DNA of 15,505 bases from assembly GCA_964575225.1 (NCBI GenBank), contig CAZNQW010000077.1, positions 1 to 15,505 of the forward strand. The letters are read 5' to 3'. How positions within the stretch are numbered: the stretch's first letter is position 1; each line of letters opens with the position of its first letter. Positions 1 through 7,476 of this stretch are shown here, piece by piece. Below the pieces are notes generated by a model. It was not told where the DNA came from and did no database searches. It saw only the letters and a program-made list of their open reading frames with translations. The translations under genes and the position numbers were made by a program. The DNA is from CAZNQW01 sp964575225. GTDB taxonomy: Bacteria > Chloroflexota > Anaerolineae > JAAYZQ01.

Positions 1-1240
1 CGATGGTCGTATCGACGCCGGTGCCGTCGATGCCAAAGATCATGTGCCAGGGGAATCCCGCAGCCGTCAAGGGGGTGGGTGGATCATAGTGGACCAGGAT
101 CACATCGGCCGGCGCCTGCTTGGCCAACGTTCCCAAGCGCGGACCCAGCCCCGGGAAAAAGGTTTGGGCGATGCGGGCGTTGTTCTTCCAGGCCATGTCC
201 ATCACCTGGTCGGCGCCCAGGGTGCGAGGGTCGCCGGTGGCCTGTTTGTGCACAAGGTAGGCGGCGGCCATTTCGGTGAACATGTTGTTCGAAAAGCCAT
301 CGTTGCCCAGACCCACGGGAATGCCCCGCTTGAGCATCCAGGGCACGTCGGCGGTCCCGACGGCATTGTTCATGTTGGAGCGAGGGTTGTGCACCACCAT
401 CGTCTTGGTATCGCGCAGAATGTCCACCTCCAGGCGGTCCACGTGCACACAGTGAATGGCCAGGGTTTTGGGTCCCAGAATCCCGGCCTCGTGCAATCGC
501 TCGACCACGCGCAACCCACTGATGCGCAGGGTTTCCCGGACGTCGGCCTGATCCTCAGCCACGTGGACGTGAAAGCCGACGCCGAGGGGTTCGGCGCTCT
601 GCACACAAGCCTGCAGGGTCTCGTCGGAAAGGGTCATGGAGGCGTGCAAGCCAAAGGTAGCCGCCAGGTGATGGTCGCCGCGGCTCTGCCGCCGGCGGGC
701 CTCGTGGATAAAGCGCACGTTCTCGGCAATGCCCGCTTCCATCGCCTGCTTGCCGTCGCGGTCTGTCACTTCGTAACAGAGGCAGGCCCGCACGCCGGCC
801 TGGTCGACAGCTGCGGCGATCTGGTCCAGGCTGCCGCCGATGTGCCTTTGGCTGGCATGATGATCGAGCAGCGTGGTGGTTCCATGCCGGATGGCGTCCA
901 CCAGGCACAGCAACGCGCTCTGGGCCACGTCCTCAGGCCAGAGGGTTTTGTCCAGCCGCCACCACAGTTTTTCCAGGATCTCGGGGAAATTGGCGGCAGG
1001 CTCGCCGCCCAGGGCCATGCCGCGCGCAAAAGCGCCGTAAAAATGGGTGTGGGCGCAGATCACGCCCGGCATCACCAGCATACCTTGGGCGTCGAGGCGT
1101 TCGGCCTCTGGATACCGGGCCTCCAGGTCGGCGCTGGGCCCCATGTCCTGGATCTGTCCGCCCTCAATGTACAACGCCCCCCCGGGCAACACCTCGTTGG
1201 GCGCGCCCATCGTCACCAGCGTTCCATTTGTGATTAGCAT
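1..1240 (-). CDS. ssnA: SsnA-like amidohydrolase, C-terminus cut by window edge
   Basis: This is a metal-dependent hydrolase of the amidohydrolase superfamily (cytosine deaminase/TRZ-ATZ branch), expected in the cytoplasm, acting on an amino- or chloro-substituted heterocycle or a related compound. The first 413 codons are present; the family is about 440 residues, so only the tail is missing. Visible metal-site features are HTHFYG at about residues 64-69 (HxH), HVHVAED at 224-230, IHCVHVD at 262-268 and LGNDGF at 311-316 with the catalytic Asp. The run from the HTHFY motif through GAFARGMAL resembles SsnA, a putative aminohydrolase linked to selenium-dependent molybdenum hydroxylases; the real substrate is unknown. 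The ATG at 1238-1240 is preceded by GGGAGG seven bases away, and a TTGCCG/TACAAT promoter lies upstream. The family is clear, SsnA itself less so; a guanine deaminase-like or other ATZ/TRZ enzyme is the alternative. Confidence 0.85.
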   Translation of the reverse strand, partial: MLITNGTLVTMGAPNEVLPGGALYIEGGQIQDMGPSADLEARYPEAERLDAQGMLVMPGVICAHTHFYGAFARGMALGGEPAANFPEILEKLWWRLDKTLWPEDVAQSALLCLVDAIRHGTTTLLDHHASQRHIGGSLDQIAAAVDQAGVRACLCYEVTDRDGKQAMEAGIAENVRFIHEARRRQSRGDHHLAATFGLHASMTLSDETLQACVQSAEPLGVGFHVHVAEDQADVRETLRISGLRVVERLHEAGILGPKTLAIHCVHVDRLEVDILRDTKTMVVHNPRSNMNNAVGTADVPWMLKRGIPVGLGNDGFSNNMFTEMAAAYLVHKQATGDPRTLGADQVMDMAWKNNARIAQTFFPGLGPRLGTLAKQAPADVILVHYDPPTPLTAAGFPWHMIFGIDGTGVDTTI

Positions 1241-1296
1241 CGTCTATCCTCCCGACTCCTTTACGGATAGTCCCTCCCTGGATCGCCCGCACCCGT

Positions 1297-1325
1297 ATTG
1301 TACTCCAAAAGCGTAGCGGCGGCAA
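1297..1325 (-). promoter_or_regulatory. Putative sigma-70 promoter of the SsnA-like gene
   Basis: On the minus strand TTGCCG (1320-1325) and TACAAT (1297-1302) are separated by 17 bases. The -35 box matches four of six consensus positions and the -10 box five of six. The expected transcript would start near 1290, about 50 bases ahead of the ATG at 1240. Confidence 0.5.
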
Positions 1326-1361
1326 GCGCCACGCCCGGCCGGCGCGTAAGATGGTGGAGCA

Positions 1362-1389
1362 GTAGGGGCGACGCATGCGTCGCCCGTAC
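1362..1389. repeat. Palindromic repeat, family A (GGGCGACGC type)
   Basis: Bases 1366-1385 form a perfect 20-base palindrome with half-site GGGCGACGCA, and flanking GTA/TAC bases extend the pairing to 1362-1389 with one mismatched pair. A close copy is at 6596-6623, about 25 of 28 positions identical. It lies in the 288-base gap between the carboxypeptidase and SsnA genes, with no T-tract, so it looks like an interspersed intergenic element rather than a dedicated terminator. Confidence 0.8.
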
Positions 1390-1430
1390 GGTGCCGCCCG
1401 CGCAGCACAGCAATCGCATGGGCGGAACCT

Positions 1431-1459
1431 GTAGGGGCCGGTTTCAAACCGGCCCCTAC
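1431..1459. repeat. Palindromic repeat, family B (GGTTTCAAACC type)
   Basis: This is a perfect inverted repeat: 14-base arms (GTAGGGGCCGGTTT) around a single C at 1445. It has the same design as the 31-base palindrome at 9338-9368, where the core is GGGTTTCAAACCC; the outer arms differ but keep their pairing, which suggests the structure is conserved. It lies about 70 bases past the end of the M32 gene, and no U-rich tail follows on either strand. The rest of the gap 1241-1528 shows no gene. Confidence 0.8.
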
Positions 1460-1528
1460 AAGATATGCCCGCGGGCTCTTGATTATCCTGGGTGACAGGC
1501 AAGGCCGGTCACTCGGGATCGGCAGCGA

Positions 1529-3031
1529 CTAGAGTTCGTACAACTCTCCGTACTTACGCCGCAGATACCGGATGTAGGGTTCGACGCTCATGGGTTGGCC
1601 GCAGGTCCGCTGCATCAGCTCCTCAGCCGTGAATTTGGTCCCATGGCGATAGATGTTCTCTTGAAGCCAGGTGTGTAACGTGCCAAAACGACCCTGGGCC
1701 ATTTCTTGGGTGATCTCTGGGTGGGCCTGGAGCGCCGTCTCGTACAACTGGGCGCCCAGGATGTTGCCCAGGGTATAGCCCTGGAACATGCCCCCCACCG
1801 GCCCAAAGAACCAGTGCACGTCTTGCATCACGCCATCCCGGTCGTCGGGCGGCTCGATGCCCAGATCGGCCTGGAAGCGGGCGCGCCAGGCTTCGGGCAG
1901 GTCCTTGACCGCCAGGTTGCCCTCCAACATGGCCAACTCAAAGTCAAAGCGCAGCATCACGTGGAGGTTGTAGGTCACCTCGTCGGCCTCGGTGCGGATC
2001 AGCGATTTCTTTACCTTGTTGATGGCCCGATAAAAGGCATCCAGCGAGACGTCTTGCAGCGCATCGGGAAAGGTGGCCTGCAACTTGGGATAGAAATGCT
2101 CCCAGCAGCCACGGCTCCGCCCCACCAGGTTCTCCCACAGGCGGGATTGGCTTTCGTGCATGCCCGCCGAGGTGCCCTCTGCCAGGAGCGTGCCGTCCAG
2201 TTGGGGATCGACCCCTTGCTCATACATGCCGTGCCCCGCCTCGTGCAGCGTGCTGAACAGCAGGTCGTTCAGGTGGTTCTCTTGCACGCGGGTGGTGATG
2301 CGCACATCGCCCACCGAGAACGAGGTGGTAAAGGGGTGGGGTGCCTTGTCCTGCCGGCCGCGCTCCATATCATATCCATAGGCCTGCACCATCTCCAGGG
2401 CAAAGTCCCACTGCGCCTTTTCGGGATAGTACCTGTACAGGCAGGAATCGTCGGCCGGCGGCTGTTCGGTAATGGCCCGGACGATGGGCACCATTTTCTC
2501 GCGGAGTTCGGCAAAGGTCTGGCGGATGGTGGATGCCTTCATGCCATAATCGGCATCCGAAATCAGCGGGTCGGCGATGTGCTCGTACTCAAAGTACTCG
2601 GAGTACTGGCGACTCAACTCCAGCGTCCGCTCCAGATGGGGGCGCACCGCGGCAAAATCGTTGGCCGGCCGGGCCACCGTCCAGGCCTGAAGGGATTGGG
2701 CCAGATGGTTGTTGAGTTCAGCGACAAAGGCCGACGGCACCCGCGTCGCCCGCTCAAAGACGCGGCGCGCCACACGGATCAAGCTGGCCTCGTCCGATTC
2801 GTAAGGCAGCCCTTCTTCGTAGGGACGCAGCGCATCCAGCAGCTTGCCCACCGTCGCATCGGTCATCTTTTCGTGGGCCAGCCGTTGCAGTGTGGCCATC
2901 TGCCGCCCGCGGGCCTCTGCACCACCGGGAGGCATGTAGGTCATCTGGTCCCAGCCCAACACAGCCGAAGCCGATTGGAGATCCTTGATCTCCATCAGGC
3001 GGGTCTTGAGTTCTCGATACGTTTTCTCCAT
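1529..3031 (-). CDS. M32 family metallocarboxypeptidase (carboxypeptidase Taq type)
   Basis: A cytoplasmic zinc carboxypeptidase that removes C-terminal residues from peptides, probably with broad specificity, in peptide turnover. The 500-residue length is normal for family M32. From the chosen start, HPFT lies at about 232-235, GDVRITTR at about 241-248, the zinc motif HEAGH at 263-267 and HESQSRLWEN at 292-301, whose Glu is the expected third zinc ligand. The N-terminus (YRELKTRLMEIKDLQSASAV and then GWDQMTYMPPGG) is also typical. The ATG at 3029-3031 is preceded by GGAAGA and matches family N-termini; the frame is open for 14 codons upstream, but those look like leader. It follows recJ on the same strand after a 198-base gap (3032-3229) in which I see no gene, no clear promoter and no terminator. 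Confidence 0.95.
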   Translation of the reverse strand: MEKTYRELKTRLMEIKDLQSASAVLGWDQMTYMPPGGAEARGRQMATLQRLAHEKMTDATVGKLLDALRPYEEGLPYESDEASLIRVARRVFERATRVPSAFVAELNNHLAQSLQAWTVARPANDFAAVRPHLERTLELSRQYSEYFEYEHIADPLISDADYGMKASTIRQTFAELREKMVPIVRAITEQPPADDSCLYRYYPEKAQWDFALEMVQAYGYDMERGRQDKAPHPFTTSFSVGDVRITTRVQENHLNDLLFSTLHEAGHGMYEQGVDPQLDGTLLAEGTSAGMHESQSRLWENLVGRSRGCWEHFYPKLQATFPDALQDVSLDAFYRAINKVKKSLIRTEADEVTYNLHVMLRFDFELAMLEGNLAVKDLPEAWRARFQADLGIEPPDDRDGVMQDVHWFFGPVGGMFQGYTLGNILGAQLYETALQAHPEITQEMAQGRFGTLHTWLQENIYRHGTKFTAEELMQRTCGQPMSVEPYIRYLRRKYGELYEL

Positions 3032-3229
3032 TTTTGTTCTTCCTTTCACCCAACGATGCGTAATAGATAACAAAAGGAAAGTAGGGCTCGCCCCCTTCCG
3101 TCATGCCCGCATGGTGGGGCGCCCTCGCAAGTGCCCATTGCCGGATTGCTGGCGCGCCATGGCGGGCGGGGATGTCGGCGTGGTCTGGTCCCGGCAAGGC
3201 TCAAGATCTAGGCGAGGATCCGTTTCCAT

Positions 3230-4957
3230 TTAGAACGGGTCCCTCTCCTCGCCCGAACCCGCCGGGCGAACATCCTCCACCATGAGCTGGGTCCTTTTCT
3301 GGTGGTTCCAGTCGTTGACGCCCACCGTATAGACGAGTTCGACCCGTCCGGTCAAGGCGTCGCTCCGGTCGCCAAAGCCAAAGGCCACGGCTTCCCAACT
3401 TGCATTTTTGGCATCGAGCAGATCGAGTTTCAGGTGCTGACCCTGGGCGCCCATTCTTCTCATGGATCGGACCCGAGCCGCCCGGCTGAGGAACACCGGC
3501 CGGGGATTGGCCATGCCGCAGGGTTCGAACAGGCCCAGGTGGTCCATCGTCACCTCTGCCAGGTCCGCCAGGTCGCACTCGACGTCGATATGGACCACGG
3601 GGCGCAGATCCTGGCCCGCCAACTGCTCCTGGGCCAGCTCCTGCAGCCGAATGCGCAGGTCTTCCAGGCAGGCGGTGGCGGCGGTGAACCCGGCAGCGGC
3701 CGCGTGCCCGCCATGGCGGATCAGCAGGTCGGAGCAGGCGTCCAGGGCGCGGGTGATGTGAAACTCGGCGATGGAGCGGCAGGAACCCCGGCTCTCTTCC
3801 GCTCCCTGCTCGACGACCACAGTGGGCCGGTAATGGGCCTCGGTCAGGCGGCCGGCCGCCAGACCGACGATCCCGAGCTCGACCTCGGGGCTGGCGGCAA
3901 AGTAGAGGTAGGCGTCGGGGTCGCCCTCCTGGACCAGCGCCTCGGCCCGGGCCACTGCCTGCTCGGTCTGGGTCTGTCGCGTGCGGTTCAGCTCGTCGAG
4001 CTGGCGGGCCAGCTCTCGGGTTTGGAGGGGGTCCTGACAGGTCAAAAGGTCATAGGCCAGTGTGGCCGATCGGAGCCGGCCTGCGGCGTTGAGGCGTGGC
4101 CCCAGCCGAAAGCCGATGGCGGTGGCATCGACCTCGCCGCGACGGACGTTCGCCGTGGCCATCAAGGCCTCGATACCCGATCGGGGAGCCTCGTTCAGAG
4201 CTTTCAGACCGCGACGCACCAGGGCTCGGTTCTCCCCCGTCAAGGGCGCCAGATCGGCCACCGTACCCAGGGCCACCAGGTCCAACAGCCGCTCTTCGGG
4301 CAGGGGGACCGGTTTGCCGATCGCCTCCCGCATTCTGAGAAAGGCCTGCGCCAGCTTGTAGGCGACGCCCACCCCGGCCAGTTCCTTGAAGGGATAGGGA
4401 CAGTCCTGCTGTTTGGGGTTGATGACGGCCATAGCCGGCGGCAACACCTCGCCGACCGAGTGGTGGTCGGTGAGAATGATCTCCAGGCCTTTGGAAGCCT
4501 CGGTGACCTCCACGACGGAGCGAATGCCACAGTCCACGGTGATGACCAGTCGGACGCCCTGGCGCCACAGATCGCGCAAGGCATCCAGGTTCAGCCCATA
4601 GCCCTCGTCGACCCGATGGGGGATATAGGGCATCACGCGCCCGCCGGCCGCTTGCAGCACCTCCACCAGCAGGGCCGTGGCGGTCACGCCGTCGACGTCA
4701 AAGTCGCCGAACACGGCCATCTGCTCGTTATCCTCAATGGCCCGCCACAGGCGCCGAACGGCCCTCTCCATCCCCTTCATTTCAAAAGGATTGGGCGCCT
4801 CGAAATCGTCCGCCAGAAAGGCCCGAACCTGCTCTGGCGTCCGGATTCCCCGGTTGTACAGGACCTGGACCACCCAGGGAGGGAGGTCAGGATAGAGGAC
4901 CGCCTGCTCGGAGGGCACGCGCGGCGCTATGTTCCAACGTTTGGACTGCAAAGACAA
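3230..4957 (-). CDS. recJ: Single-stranded-DNA-specific exonuclease RecJ
   Basis: RecJ degrades single-stranded DNA 5' to 3' and acts in RecF-type recombination, base-excision and mismatch repair. It is a DHH-family phosphoesterase using two Mn2+/Mg2+ ions. With a TTG start the protein is 575 residues, a normal length. Motifs: FGDFDVDG at 83-90 (metal aspartates), VDCG at 141-144, TDHH at 163-166, GTVADLAPL at about 231-239, GPRLNAAGRL at 286-295 and GGHAAAAGF at 416-424 (DHHA1 domain); an OB-type C-terminal domain follows. The frame extends to a GTG at 5002, but that codon lies in the loop of a terminator hairpin, so the TTG at 4957, with GGGGAG eight bases upstream, is preferred; TTG at 4951 is also possible. 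The function is certain, the exact start is not. Confidence 0.95.
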   Translation of the reverse strand: MSLQSKRWNIAPRVPSEQAVLYPDLPPWVVQVLYNRGIRTPEQVRAFLADDFEAPNPFEMKGMERAVRRLWRAIEDNEQMAVFGDFDVDGVTATALLVEVLQAAGGRVMPYIPHRVDEGYGLNLDALRDLWRQGVRLVITVDCGIRSVVEVTEASKGLEIILTDHHSVGEVLPPAMAVINPKQQDCPYPFKELAGVGVAYKLAQAFLRMREAIGKPVPLPEERLLDLVALGTVADLAPLTGENRALVRRGLKALNEAPRSGIEALMATANVRRGEVDATAIGFRLGPRLNAAGRLRSATLAYDLLTCQDPLQTRELARQLDELNRTRQTQTEQAVARAEALVQEGDPDAYLYFAASPEVELGIVGLAAGRLTEAHYRPTVVVEQGAEESRGSCRSIAEFHITRALDACSDLLIRHGGHAAAAGFTAATACLEDLRIRLQELAQEQLAGQDLRPVVHIDVECDLADLAEVTMDHLGLFEPCGMANPRPVFLSRAARVRSMRRMGAQGQHLKLDLLDAKNASWEAVAFGFGDRSDALTGRVELVYTVGVNDWNHQKRTQLMVEDVRPAGSGEERDPF

Positions 4958-4965
4958 ACCGCCCA

Positions 4966-4971
4966 CTCCCC
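4966..4971 (-). promoter_or_regulatory. Ribosome binding site deciding the recJ start
   Basis: GGGGAG on the minus strand lies eight bases ahead of the TTG at 4957. It directly follows the T-tract of the terminator at 4976-5012, leaving only four bases between them. Confidence 0.6.
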
Positions 4972-4975
4972 GCTC

Positions 4976-5012
4976 AAAAAAGCAAGAGCGAGGAGCATGC
5001 ACGCCTCGCTCT
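4976..5012 (-). terminator. Rho-independent terminator between the DUF4870 gene and recJ
   Basis: Read on the minus strand, the arms AGAGCGAGG (5004-5012) and CCTCGCTCT (4985-4993) form a perfect nine-base-pair stem with a ten-base loop, then three bases, then six T (4976-4981). It sits 24 bases after the stop codon of the DUF4870 gene. Because it is immediately upstream of the recJ ribosome binding site it may work as a partial terminator or attenuator for recJ. Confidence 0.8.
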
Positions 5013-5035
5013 CACTACGTCCGATAGTCGTACGT

Positions 5036-5401
5036 TTATAACCAGTTCTGCTTTCTGATAAACTCGGTGACGTACGGGATTTCGAAATACTTGCCCTGAT
5101 AGGCCTCCCACGCCCAATACAGCGTGACAAACCAGATCACAATCGACCCGATGCCGCAGAGCCCACCGATAAAGAACGTGACTGCAGCCAGAATACATCC
5201 CAACAACATCACCAATACCCAAACGACAAGGTTGGCCGCCAAAGCCTGGACCGCATGGTAGCGCTGGAAGGGACGGGCTTTCATGTCCTCAACCAACAGA
5301 ATGATGATGGCTACCAATGGGATGGGGTATGACAGCGCAGCCATGAGCTTGTCATTGTCCGAAATGTCGCCGACGGGAGGAACTGTATAGTCCTCTTGCA
5401 T
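5036..5401 (-). CDS. DUF4870 (Tic20-like) small membrane protein
   Basis: A 121-residue integral membrane protein of unknown function. It has a polar N-terminus (about 1-20), hydrophobic segments at roughly 23-38, 54-76 and 79-98, and a short C-terminal tail. The RPFQRYHAVQAL stretch after the first segment and YFEIPYVTEFI near the end are the features I link to DUF4870, a family related in fold to Tic20. The ATG at 5401 has a near-perfect AAAGGAGGTGA ribosome binding site and a strong promoter at 5461-5489, so it heads its own transcript. A terminator follows the stop. Its position before recJ gives no clear hint about its job. Confidence 0.85.
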   Translation of the reverse strand: MQEDYTVPPVGDISDNDKLMAALSYPIPLVAIIILLVEDMKARPFQRYHAVQALAANLVVWVLVMLLGCILAAVTFFIGGLCGIGSIVIWFVTLYWAWEAYQGKYFEIPYVTEFIRKQNWL

Positions 5402-5460
5402 GTGTATTCACCTCCTTTCGATGTGCGATGATACGAGCCCAAACCTCCGAACTCTACTCC

Positions 5461-5489
5461 ATTGTAACAGCCCCCTGGAGAAATGTCAA
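5461..5489 (-). promoter_or_regulatory. Strong sigma-70-type promoter of the DUF4870 gene
   Basis: On the minus strand TTGACA (5484-5489, perfect) and TACAAT (5461-5466, five of six) are 17 bases apart. The transcript would start near 5454 and give a leader of about 50 bases with a full Shine-Dalgarno. It is back to back with the fmt promoter. Confidence 0.8.
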
Positions 5490-5516
5490 GGGCGATTGTA
5501 GAGGTATCCTGGGTTT

Positions 5517-5545
5517 TTGGCCCGCGCCTCTGAATGTGTTACAAT
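5517..5545 (+). promoter_or_regulatory. Putative promoter of fmt
   Basis: TTGGCC (5517-5522, four of six) and TACAAT (5540-5545, five of six) are 17 bases apart. Transcription would start near 5552, giving a leader of about 87 bases before the fmt ATG. A 13-base palindrome, GAAAAC-T-GTTTTC at 5552-5564, lies at the expected start point and could be an operator. Confidence 0.6.
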
Positions 5546-5638
5546 CCAAAGGAAAACTGTTTTCTATACGCCCGAGCCGCGATCGAGTTGCAGAAATCGG
5601 CCGGGCTCGACTGGATGGATCTGCGCCAAGGGGAAACG

Positions 5639-6571
5639 ATGACACGAATTGTTTTCATGGGAACACCCGACTTTTCCGTGCCCACGCTCCAGGCGATGGC
5701 CCAACAGTACCCTATCGCCGGCGTGGTGACCCAGCCCGACCGGCCCGCCGGCCGGGGCAAGCGGATTGTCGCCCCGCCGGTCAAAGAAACGGCCCTGGCC
5801 CTTGGGCTGCCGGTGTACCAGCCCACATCCCTGCGCACACCCGAGGCGGAGCAGCGCCTGGCCGAATGGCAGCCCGATCTGATCCTGGTCGCCGCCTTTG
5901 GCCAGATCCTGCAAGCCGCGATCCTGGACCTGCCGCCCCATGGGTGCCTGAACGTCCACGCCTCCCTGCTGCCCCGCTACCGGGGCGCTGCGCCCATCTC
6001 GGCGGCCATTCTCAATGGCGAATCGACCACCGGCGTCACCATCATGCGCATGGACGAGGGCATGGACACCGGGCCGATCCTGGCCCAAGCTTCCTGCCCC
6101 ATCACAGCAGACGACACCACCGGCACGTTGACGGCCACATTGGCCGACCTGGGCGCCCAGCTTCTGGTCGACACGCTCCCCCGTTGGCTGGGAGGTGAAT
6201 TGGCCGCCCAACCCCAGGACCACGAGCAGGCCACCTACTGCCGCCCCCTCACCAAGGAGGATGGGCGCCTGGACTGGACGCGACCGGCCGAGTTCCTCTC
6301 GCGGCAGATCCGGGCCTGCAATCCCTGGCCCGGCGCCTTTACCACCTGGCAGGGCCGCCGCCTAAAGATCCTGCTGGCCCGGCCCCATCCAGGCGATCCC
6401 GGCAATTGCCCGCCCGGGCAGGTCATCGCCCTGGTTGACGGCATCGGCGTCGTCACCGGCGCGGGGTTGCTCGAATTGGCCGAGGTGCAGCTCGCCGGCA
6501 AAAATGCCATGGACGCCCAGCAACTCGCCCGCGGCCAGCGGGATTTTGTGGGCGGGATTCTCGGCCGGTAG
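5639..6571 (+). CDS. fmt: Methionyl-tRNA formyltransferase
   Basis: Transfers a formyl group from 10-formyltetrahydrofolate to Met on the initiator tRNA, before translation initiation. The protein is 310 residues, the usual size. The formyltransferase domain fills about 1-185, with FMGTPDFSVP at 6-15, VVTQPDRPAGRGK at about 29-41, NVHASLLPRYRGAAPI from 105, and MDEGMDTGP at about 138-146. N105, H107 and D143 line up with the catalytic Asn-His-Asp triad of the E. coli enzyme (106, 108, 144). A C-terminal tRNA-binding domain follows at about 205-305. The ATG at 5639 has AAGGGG ahead of it and fits family N-termini; an in-frame ATG at 5534 lies upstream of the predicted transcription start and is rejected. 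def, the usual partner, is not in view. Confidence 0.97.
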   Translation: MTRIVFMGTPDFSVPTLQAMAQQYPIAGVVTQPDRPAGRGKRIVAPPVKETALALGLPVYQPTSLRTPEAEQRLAEWQPDLILVAAFGQILQAAILDLPPHGCLNVHASLLPRYRGAAPISAAILNGESTTGVTIMRMDEGMDTGPILAQASCPITADDTTGTLTATLADLGAQLLVDTLPRWLGGELAAQPQDHEQATYCRPLTKEDGRLDWTRPAEFLSRQIRACNPWPGAFTTWQGRRLKILLARPHPGDPGNCPPGQVIALVDGIGVVTGAGLLELAEVQLAGKNAMDAQQLARGQRDFVGGILGR

Positions 6572-6595
6572 ACCCGCCCCGGGAGTGTAGGCCTT

Positions 6596-6623
6596 GTATG
6601 GGCGACGCGTGCGTCGCCCGTAT
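6596..6623. repeat. Palindromic repeat, family A, second copy
   Basis: Arms GGGCGACGC (6600-6608) and GCGTCGCCC (6611-6619) flank a two-base centre and weaker pairing extends to 6596-6623. It is the second copy of the element at 1362-1389. It starts 25 bases after the fmt stop codon. A separate small hairpin (GCCTGCG-TACT-CGCAGGC) lies at 6667-6684. No gene is visible in the 278-base gap 6572-6849 apart from these and the ssb promoter. Confidence 0.8.
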
Positions 6624-6752
6624 AGAAATGCTGTCACGCCCGCCACAAGTACTCTCGCGCACAAGCGCCTGCGTACTCGCAGGCAGCATCCATCCTGCAC
6701 CACGCCTCGTCCTGGCCGACTAGGGCCCACCCCTTGACTGCTGCAACCGCAA

Positions 6753-6781
6753 TTGACATTTGCCCCCTTTTGCGGTAAGAT
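6753..6781 (+). promoter_or_regulatory. Strong sigma-70-type promoter of ssb
   Basis: TTGACA (6753-6758, perfect) and TAAGAT (6776-6781, five of six) are 17 bases apart. A transcript starting near 6788 would have a leader of about 62 bases and an AAAGGAG ribosome binding site before the ssb ATG. This suggests ssb, the DUF3467 gene and der are transcribed independently of fmt. Confidence 0.8.
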
Positions 6782-6849
6782 GAAGCGCGGGATACCCCTA
6801 TGGACGTTTTTTCGCGCGAGATGGTTTGTACAAGGAAAGGAGTTGAGCC

Positions 6850-7320
6850 ATGTTCCACCGAGTGACCCTGATTGGCCGTGTGGGCCAAGACCCTCAAATG
6901 CGATACACACCCGATGGCACGCCAGTGACCAATTTCAGCCTGGCGACGACGACGACCCTCAGCAAGGCAACCCGCCCAGACTGCCCAGCAGGGTGGAAGG
7001 AATCCTACAACGGGAAGAACTGGGAATTGACCACCTGGTGGCGGGTCACCTGCTGGCGGGGACTGGCCGAAACCGTGAACAGCTACCTGACCAAGGGGCG
7101 CGAAGTGTTTGTCGAAGGGGAAATGGCAGGCGAAGCCACCAACGGATCGCTCAACCCCCGAGTCTGGACCGGCAAAGATGGCCAGGCGCGGGCCAGCTTT
7201 GAAATCACGGCGCGCACCGTCAAGTTCCTGGGCGGGCGCGGCGAAGGAGATTCGGGCACGGACTATCCCGTAGGCGAACCGCCGCCCGACGGCTTTGAAG
7301 AGGACTCGCTCCCCTTCTAG
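6850..7320 (+). CDS. ssb: Single-stranded DNA-binding protein
   Basis: Coats single-stranded DNA during replication, recombination and repair and recruits partner proteins through its acidic tail. The 156-residue protein starts with MFHRVTLIGRVGQDPQMRY, a standard SSB strand 1 and 2, and has one OB fold to about residue 127 (TTWWRVTCWRGLAETVNSYL at 61-80, REVFVEGEM at 84-92, ARASFEITARTVKFL at 113-127). A loop insertion with two Trp, KATRPDCPAGWKESYNGKNW, at about 39-58 is longer than in E. coli SSB. The linker is short (about 128-149) and ends in EEDSLPF, the partner-binding tip. It has its own strong promoter. The neighbouring DUF3467 and der genes follow on the same strand. Confidence 0.97.
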   Translation: MFHRVTLIGRVGQDPQMRYTPDGTPVTNFSLATTTTLSKATRPDCPAGWKESYNGKNWELTTWWRVTCWRGLAETVNSYLTKGREVFVEGEMAGEATNGSLNPRVWTGKDGQARASFEITARTVKFLGGRGEGDSGTDYPVGEPPPDGFEEDSLPF

Positions 7321-7360
7321 CCCGCGGGTTCTGAAAAAACCGGCCCAACGTCCAGGATTC

Positions 7361-7444
7361 CACGGCGAAGCACAGGCCGTGCCGTTCCTTTGGGCTCAAA
7401 CAAGAGATCGATGGGGCGTCGTTCGTCGTCGACGGTGAACGACG
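7361..7444 (+). other. Leader region of the DUF3467 gene with two hairpins
   Basis: In the 156-base gap after ssb, arms CACGGC (7361-7366) and GCCGTG (7376-7381) can pair, and 36 bases on, CGTCGTTC (7417-7424) pairs with GAACGACG (7437-7444). Further pairs, two of them G-U, extend the second stem to about 12. Neither is followed by a real T-tract. It could be a processing or stability structure, or a weak terminator for ssb. The second hairpin ends 32 bases before the next ATG. Confidence 0.5.
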
Positions 7445-7476
7445 TTCCTGTTTGCACGCCAGGGAGAAAACCGACC

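Noticed and set aside
44..1237. A 397-codon open frame on the plus strand at the left edge.
   Set aside because: The minus strand encodes the amidohydrolase with its metal motifs over the same bases, an RBS and a promoter.
1362..1459. Repeats at 1362 and 1431 considered as a CRISPR array or as terminators.
   Set aside because: Two different palindromes, no equal repeat-spacer units and no T-tracts.
1706..3070. A 454-codon open frame on the plus strand, opposite the M32 peptidase.
   Set aside because: Same reason: it mirrors a gene with HEAGH and HESQSR motifs and has no family features.
3302..5041. A 579-codon open frame on the plus strand, opposite recJ.
   Set aside because: It is antisense to a gene with all RecJ motifs; GC-rich coding often leaves the opposite frame open. 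Its protein shows no recognisable domain and is full of Gly/His/Gln as expected from such a shadow.
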